Origin: JAAFHI01 sp039793685
GTDB lineage: Bacteria > Acidobacteriota > Blastocatellia > Chloracidobacteriales > Chloracidobacteriaceae
DNA: 64,000 bases
Assembly: GCA_039793685.1 (NCBI GenBank)
Contig: JBDRAL010000042.1
Coordinates: forward strand, 1 to 64,000
Reading direction: 5' to 3'
Shown: positions 60,578-64,000 of the stretch, one piece after another
How positions within the stretch are numbered: the first letter of the stretch is position 1
How the letters are laid out: every line of letters begins with the position of its first letter
Translations under genes and position numbers: made by a program
Notes under the pieces: model-generated
What the model was told of the DNA's origin: nothing
The model's database searches: none
The model's input: the letters and a program-made list of their open reading frames with translations, nothing else

Positions 60578-61156
60578 ATGAAGACGACCAAACAGTACCT
60601 TCGTGTCTGGGTTTTGACAATCCTCGCCCTCGCGCTGGGGGCATCCGCCGGGGCGACCCGGCCCGCGACGGCAGCCGTTCCGCGTGACGACCGGGGCGTG
60701 GTGACAGTCCGGTCGGCGGTTTCGGTGGACAAACTTCGCGTCGGTTCGTCGGCGAAGGCCGCCGTGCAGCTCGTGATCGCCTCGGGGTACCACATCAATT
60801 CGCGGTTTCCGTCGGACGAATTCCTGGTCGGAACAAAGCTTCAACTCGATAAAGTGCCGGGGCTGACGGTCGGCGGGGCAAATTATCCGAAGGGAACGGT
60901 CAGGAAATTCAGTTTTTCGAAGTCGCCGATGTCGATTTACGAGGGAACGGTCAACGTCATCTTTCCGATTACGGCGACTGGAGGCCTCAAGCCGGGTCGG
61001 GTCGTGCTCAAGGGCAAGCTGACCTACCAGGCGTGCAATGATTCGCAGTGTCTGCCCCCGCAGACCATACCGGTCGAGATTCCGGTTGAAATCGTCCCCG
61101 CCACCGCGCCGTCGGCGCCCGCGCGTCCGGACATTTTCGGCCGCAAGGGCCGGTAG
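60578..61156 (+). CDS. Stand-alone DsbD N-terminal-domain protein (exported)
   Basis: The 192-residue product starts at the ATG at 60578 with GGAGAAGGA upstream. It has a signal peptide (about 1-33). The rest has the immunoglobulin-like DsbD-alpha fold, with YHINSRFPSDEF and LTYQACNDSQCLPPQTIPV. C-x4-C in the latter is the redox pair that in DsbD passes electrons from the membrane domain to periplasmic thiol proteins. The membrane and thioredoxin domains are absent, so it would work with a separate partner. A terminator follows. Confidence 0.8.
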   Translation: MKTTKQYLRVWVLTILALALGASAGATRPATAAVPRDDRGVVTVRSAVSVDKLRVGSSAKAAVQLVIASGYHINSRFPSDEFLVGTKLQLDKVPGLTVGGANYPKGTVRKFSFSKSPMSIYEGTVNVIFPITATGGLKPGRVVLKGKLTYQACNDSQCLPPQTIPVEIPVEIVPATAPSAPARPDIFGRKGR

Positions 61157-61179
61157 GGCATTGAGGGAACGGAAAAACG

Positions 61180-61213
61180 AAAAAGCGGCGGGGAAACATC
61201 CCGCCGCTTTTTT
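61180..61213 (+). terminator. Rho-independent terminator
   Basis: GCGGCGGG (61185-61192) and CCCGCCGC (61200-61207) form an 8-bp stem with A residues before and TTTTTT after, allowing extension of the stem. It lies 24 bases after the DsbD-domain gene. Confidence 0.9.
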
Positions 61214-61230
61214 ACCGATACCGATTCTGA

Positions 61231-61266
61231 AAAACTCGAAACTTAAAACTGGACACTCAAAACTGC
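61231..61266. repeat. AAACTTA-type heptamer array
   Basis: AAACTCG, AAACTTA, AAACTGG, ACACTCA and AAACTGC stand just before the stop codon of the next minus-strand gene (61269). No inverted partner was found. Confidence 0.7.
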
Positions 61267-61268
61267 CT

Positions 61269-61535
61269 TCAATGTCCGGTATCGTGACTGTGAACCTTGT
61301 CGCCACTCGGAATCATGTTGACTGACGAGCGACTGAAGTCGATTGCCGAGTTGCGATCCACGAACGCCGTCATGCTGTAGGCGTCGAAACCGAGCGCGTC
61401 GAGATACATCACAAGGTCGAAATCCGACGAAAGATAAAGCGACGCCGGGTAACCATCCTGTTCGCACAATGCCAACAGACGTTCGACCACTTCGAGCGGG
61501 GCGAACTGCATTTCCGGGTCCTGAAAACGTGCCAT
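61269..61535 (-). CDS. Small hypothetical protein (88 aa)
   Basis: The ATG at 61535 has GGAGCAGGAA upstream. The product begins MARFQDPEMQFAPLEVVERL and has no membrane or signal segment. The pattern APLEVVERLLALCEQDGY followed by SDFDLVMYLDALGFDAY suggests a compact alpha/beta domain. No family is recognised. The preceding GTG seven codons upstream is a less likely start. Confidence 0.55.
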   Translation of the reverse strand: MARFQDPEMQFAPLEVVERLLALCEQDGYPASLYLSSDFDLVMYLDALGFDAYSMTAFVDRNSAIDFSRSSVNMIPSGDKVHSHDTGH

Positions 61536-61753
61536 CACTGTTCCTGCTCCTTTCACTGGGAAAGTCCGAGCTTGTTTTTACTTCTACCGTTCCCGACGCC
61601 GGATGGGACGTTTCATCAGGAGAATGGGTTGCGTCAGGGCGGCTCAACCAACCTTGCCGAAAAAAAATACCTGGCGCAAGGCGCGAATCCGGTGGCTTTC
61701 CGTACTTTGGGAACGCCTGTTTTCAGGGGAAGTTCCACTGATTCCCGTATTCT

Positions 61754-62290
61754 TCAGCCTTCGGTGACGGAATTTTCAGGTTGGGAAACGGTTTCCGGCG
61801 CGGTTTGTCGATGGAAGAAGAAGGTTTCGATGGCGAGGAAAAACGCCCCCACCGAAATGGCGCTGTCGGCGATGTTGAAGGTGGGGAAGTGGCTGTTGCC
61901 GACGTAAACGTCGATGAAGTCGATGACCCAGCCGTACGCCGCGCGGTCAATCGCGTTGCCGACGATTCCGCCGAGAATCAGCGCCAGAATCGTCAGCATC
62001 CGCCACTGGTTGCGCGGAATGAGGAAACTGTAAACCCCGATGCCGAGCGCCGCGCAGCAGGCGATGCCGAGCAGGATCATTTTCGTCCCGGTTTCGCCGC
62101 TATTGAACAGGCTGAAGGCGATGCCGGGGTTTTCCGCGTAGCTCAGATCGAAAAAGTTCGCGATGACCGATTTTGTCCGCCCGGGTGTCGTCCGCAGCAC
62201 GGTGTATGCCCAGCGCTTGCTCGCCTGGTCGAGCAGGATGATGCCGAACGAAATTCCGAAATACAGCCAGCGGGGCGGAGCGAACGACAT
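61754..62290 (-). CDS. lspA: Lipoprotein signal peptidase LspA
   Basis: The 178-residue product starts at the ATG at 62290 (MSFAPPRWLYFGISF); the frame stays open upstream without support. It has four membrane helices and the aspartyl-protease signatures NAIDRAAYGWVIDFIDVY and TFNIADSAISVG (conserved FNxAD), plus LLDQASKRW in the first helix. It removes signal peptides from prolipoproteins in the inner membrane. It is last in a minus-strand series with the SRPBCC and macro-domain genes. Confidence 0.95.
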   Translation of the reverse strand: MSFAPPRWLYFGISFGIILLDQASKRWAYTVLRTTPGRTKSVIANFFDLSYAENPGIAFSLFNSGETGTKMILLGIACCAALGIGVYSFLIPRNQWRMLTILALILGGIVGNAIDRAAYGWVIDFIDVYVGNSHFPTFNIADSAISVGAFFLAIETFFFHRQTAPETVSQPENSVTEG

Positions 62291-62406
62291 GAACGGAAAC
62301 GATTCCTTTGAAAAAGTGGGATTCTCTCTTACACGCTGAACGCCGCCGCCCGCAAGTTCACTCCGGAGGAACGAACCCGATTCCCGGCGCGGCGGCAAGC
62401 CTGAGT

Positions 62407-62889
62407 TCATTTCCCCGAATGCGATGCGAGGATGGTCCCTGTCGCGAGGTAGTGGTTTATCCGCGCTTCCCAGTCTCGCATGAAGCCCAGATAGAAATCC
62501 TCGGTAAAACCTTCAATGAAGGCATCGCCGTCGGGGCCGAGGCTCGTGTGCGCGTAGGTCACGACCGCGTCACAGCCTTCCGGCGTGGGGGTGAGTTGAA
62601 TGTTCAACTTGCAGGCGGTCAGTCCGGGCGTGATTTTGATCATTTCGATGAATCCGGCGTCCGGCTCGTGACGGGTGACGAACCACACGGCGTCGTGCGG
62701 CGTGGCGCGCGTGACGAAAACGCAGTCCGGCTCGGCAACGCCCGATTCGCTCAGGACGATGACCGGGTCCCAGCCTTCGATCCAGTCAGCCTCGCGGACG
62801 GGGCAGAGCAGGGGAAAGACGTCCGCCGGTCCCGCGACGAGCCGTTGCGTATAGGCGCGCGTGACGCGATTGGGTTTTTCGAGGTTCAT
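62407..62889 (-). CDS. SRPBCC-fold protein (START/Bet v1-like)
   Basis: The 160-residue protein starts at the ATG at 62889. It has the SRPBCC layout: an N-terminal strand (RVTRAYTQRLVAGPADVFPLL), a central beta-sheet with CDAVVTYAHTSLGPDG and a final long helix (FMRDWEARINHYLATG). These domains bind hydrophobic ligands in a deep pocket. No catalytic residues can be assigned. It follows the macro-domain gene by 45 bases, suggesting co-transcription. Confidence 0.75.
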   Translation of the reverse strand: MNLEKPNRVTRAYTQRLVAGPADVFPLLCPVREADWIEGWDPVIVLSESGVAEPDCVFVTRATPHDAVWFVTRHEPDAGFIEMIKITPGLTACKLNIQLTPTPEGCDAVVTYAHTSLGPDGDAFIEGFTEDFYLGFMRDWEARINHYLATGTILASHSGK

Positions 62890-62934
62890 TATGAAAGCTC
62901 CCGGAAGTGGATTTCCCCGAATGTTTTCAGGAAG

Positions 62935-63606
62935 TTATGGTTGAAGGTCGGTTTCCAGTGCTTCGTCCGTGGCCCGGCGCATCTGCGTGGCGCAGTCGTC
63001 GGGCCGCATGCCGCCGATGCCGGTGGCGAGGCCGGGAACGAGAATCCGGCGGACGACCGGTTCGCCGCGTTTGGACGCGCCCGCGTTGTACGCGCGCAGA
63101 CACGCGAAGACGGCCCGCATGGCGAGATGGGCGTTTTCCGTTCCGGCGACGTTCATCGGGCGTTCCATCGTCGGGGCAACGATCATCAGCGGAATGCGGG
63201 CGTTCATCGTTTGCAGCGTGACCGCCTCGCCGACCGGCAGAAATCCGCCGTGGCGTTCTTCGAGCAGCCGTTGCAGGCGATTCTGGAGGCCGAGGCCGAA
63301 ATGGTTGCGGTAGGCGAGGTCGATACCACCGTCCATGAAGCCGTAACTGTTGGCGGGACTGACAATGGCGTCGGCGCTCCCGCGCAGGATGTCGCCGCTG
63401 CCGACCGACCACGGTCCATAGTCCGAAAAAGCGTCGAGCCACGCCATGACGAGGTCTGGATTGGTATCCCGCAGCATGAGAAACCACGGCCATTCGGGGT
63501 TGGTTTGATCGTTCAAAAGGTCCTCCCGGGTGATGGAGGAGAGGCCGGTCGAGCTGGCTTCGCCTCCCGAAAGTTTGAATGGCCGAAATCGCTTTGACAC
63601 GACCAT
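62935..63606 (-). CDS. Macro-domain (ADP-ribose-binding) protein
   Basis: From the ATG at 63606 the product has 223 residues. A second candidate start is the ATG at 63477 (MLRDTNPDLVMAW), which matches the usual beginning of this type better. The macro core shows VGSGDILRGSADAIVSPANS and YGFMDGGIDLAYRNHFG, the phosphate-binding loops, then PLMIVAPTM and a glycine-rich GLATGIGGM loop. Macro domains bind or hydrolyse ADP-ribose derivatives. The gene is divergent from the membrane protein gene starting at 63670. Confidence 0.75.
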   Translation of the reverse strand: MVVSKRFRPFKLSGGEASSTGLSSITREDLLNDQTNPEWPWFLMLRDTNPDLVMAWLDAFSDYGPWSVGSGDILRGSADAIVSPANSYGFMDGGIDLAYRNHFGLGLQNRLQRLLEERHGGFLPVGEAVTLQTMNARIPLMIVAPTMERPMNVAGTENAHLAMRAVFACLRAYNAGASKRGEPVVRRILVPGLATGIGGMRPDDCATQMRRATDEALETDLQP

Positions 63607-63669
63607 GAGAAGTCGGGCATGTACGGGATTCCGAATTTCATCCCGATCATACTTCAAGGGAGAACCTGT

Positions 63670-64000
63670 TTGTCCGGTTCAACGACTTCCGTACCGCCCC
63701 GGCGTCGCCGAATGCTTCACTCTCCCGTCGTGGTGGCTGCCATCCTCATCGGGGCGGCGCTGATGCCGTTGCTTCCGGCGTTTTTTTTCGGTGTTCCGTT
63801 GGGCGCGGATTTCGGTTTTCACCTCCGGTTGGCACAGCGGTTTTCGAATGCGGCGGGATTTCTCTCCTATCCGGGATGGAGCGGCGACGCCAACCTCGGC
63901 CACGGGGACATGACGTTCCGGCTCTATCCGCTCGGGCTTCCGGCATTGCTGACACTCGGATATCGACTGACGGGAGACTGGATTCGCGGATTCATGTTGG
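63670..64000 (+). CDS. Start of a membrane glycosyltransferase-like protein (truncated at window edge)
   Basis: The frame runs open to the window edge. A TTG start at 63670 has GGGAG 7 bases upstream; the ATG at 63712 is the alternative. A basic N-terminus (PPRRRRM) is followed by a membrane segment (VVVAAILIGAALMPLLPAFF). Next comes GADFGFHLRLAQRFSNAAGF, where a D-x-x-FH pattern precedes a membrane helix, and SYPGWSGDANLGHGDMTFRLYP. This is the loop style of YfhO/GT-C-type glycosyltransferases. About 110 residues are visible, so the assignment is tentative. Confidence 0.55.
   Translation, partial: MSGSTTSVPPRRRRMLHSPVVVAAILIGAALMPLLPAFFFGVPLGADFGFHLRLAQRFSNAAGFLSYPGWSGDANLGHGDMTFRLYPLGLPALLTLGYRLTGDWIRGFML

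Overview
The window looks like a chromosomal segment of a GC-rich, diderm (Gram-negative) bacterium. BamA, a Skp/OmpH-type chaperone, LspA, many signal peptides and a periplasmic catalase show an outer membrane. Several features fit Acidobacteriota, probably Blastocatellia: PATAN/response-regulator hybrids, Reg_prop-SpoIIE proteins, delta-60 repeat proteins, secreted TldD homologues and abundant short-period intergenic repeats. The phylum is an inference; there is no rRNA in the window to test it.

Layout. 1-1730: the end of an IS3-type element, then an AT-rich, probably acquired gene for a secreted protein. 1.8-4.2 kb: two class I/II aminotransferases. 4.6-7.2 kb: a zinc-ribbon/RDD membrane protein, tRNA-Leu(UAA) and three small proteins. 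7.3-10.1 kb: a fused M16-peptidase-like secreted protein with no visible zinc motif. 10.2-11.6 kb: an AT-rich two-gene cassette. 11.6-14.1 kb: an AmgK-like sugar kinase and a PEGA protein. 14.4-18.4 kb: two large response-regulator proteins. 18.8-24.3 kb: a small beta-barrel protein, FtsY, a class A penicillin-binding protein and MscL.

24.5-30.1 kb is the most coherent functional block, a peroxide-defence island: a MoxR ATPase, PerR, rubrerythrin, exported catalase, exported ankyrin protein, FMN reductase and Dps. Two identical-design palindromes (TTTAGA-N5-TCTAAA) precede perR and the rubrerythrin gene and are the likely PerR operators. 30.2-36.5 kb carries envelope and proteostasis genes (Skp/OmpH, BamA, ClpC). 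36.9-39.0 kb holds a secreted NucA-type nuclease and a NuiA-type inhibitor. 39.3-50.0 kb is signalling and transport: a sigma-54 activator, a sensor-fold protein, an ABC exporter and a beta-propeller/PP2C phosphatase. 50.2-64 kb holds a ferritin-like protein, a delta-60 repeat protein, a tandem universal stress protein, a secreted TldD/TldE-like pair, a HAD phosphatase, a stand-alone DsbD N-terminal domain, LspA, an SRPBCC protein, a macro-domain protein and the start of a membrane glycosyltransferase-like gene.

The most unusual feature is intergenic. At least eleven unrelated short repeat families (for example GACTCCA, CAGTGGC, TAACTGC, AATCGAA, ATTCCGC, GATCCCT) all share a 7-bp period. They usually occur as two inverted arrays around a short spacer, often at gene ends, and in places they supply the last codons of genes. 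There are also REP/BIME-like palindromes (18.5-18.7 and 37.4 kb), a 237-bp near-perfect palindrome (42.35-42.59 kb) and a minisatellite between 42-bp direct repeats (55.4-55.65 kb).
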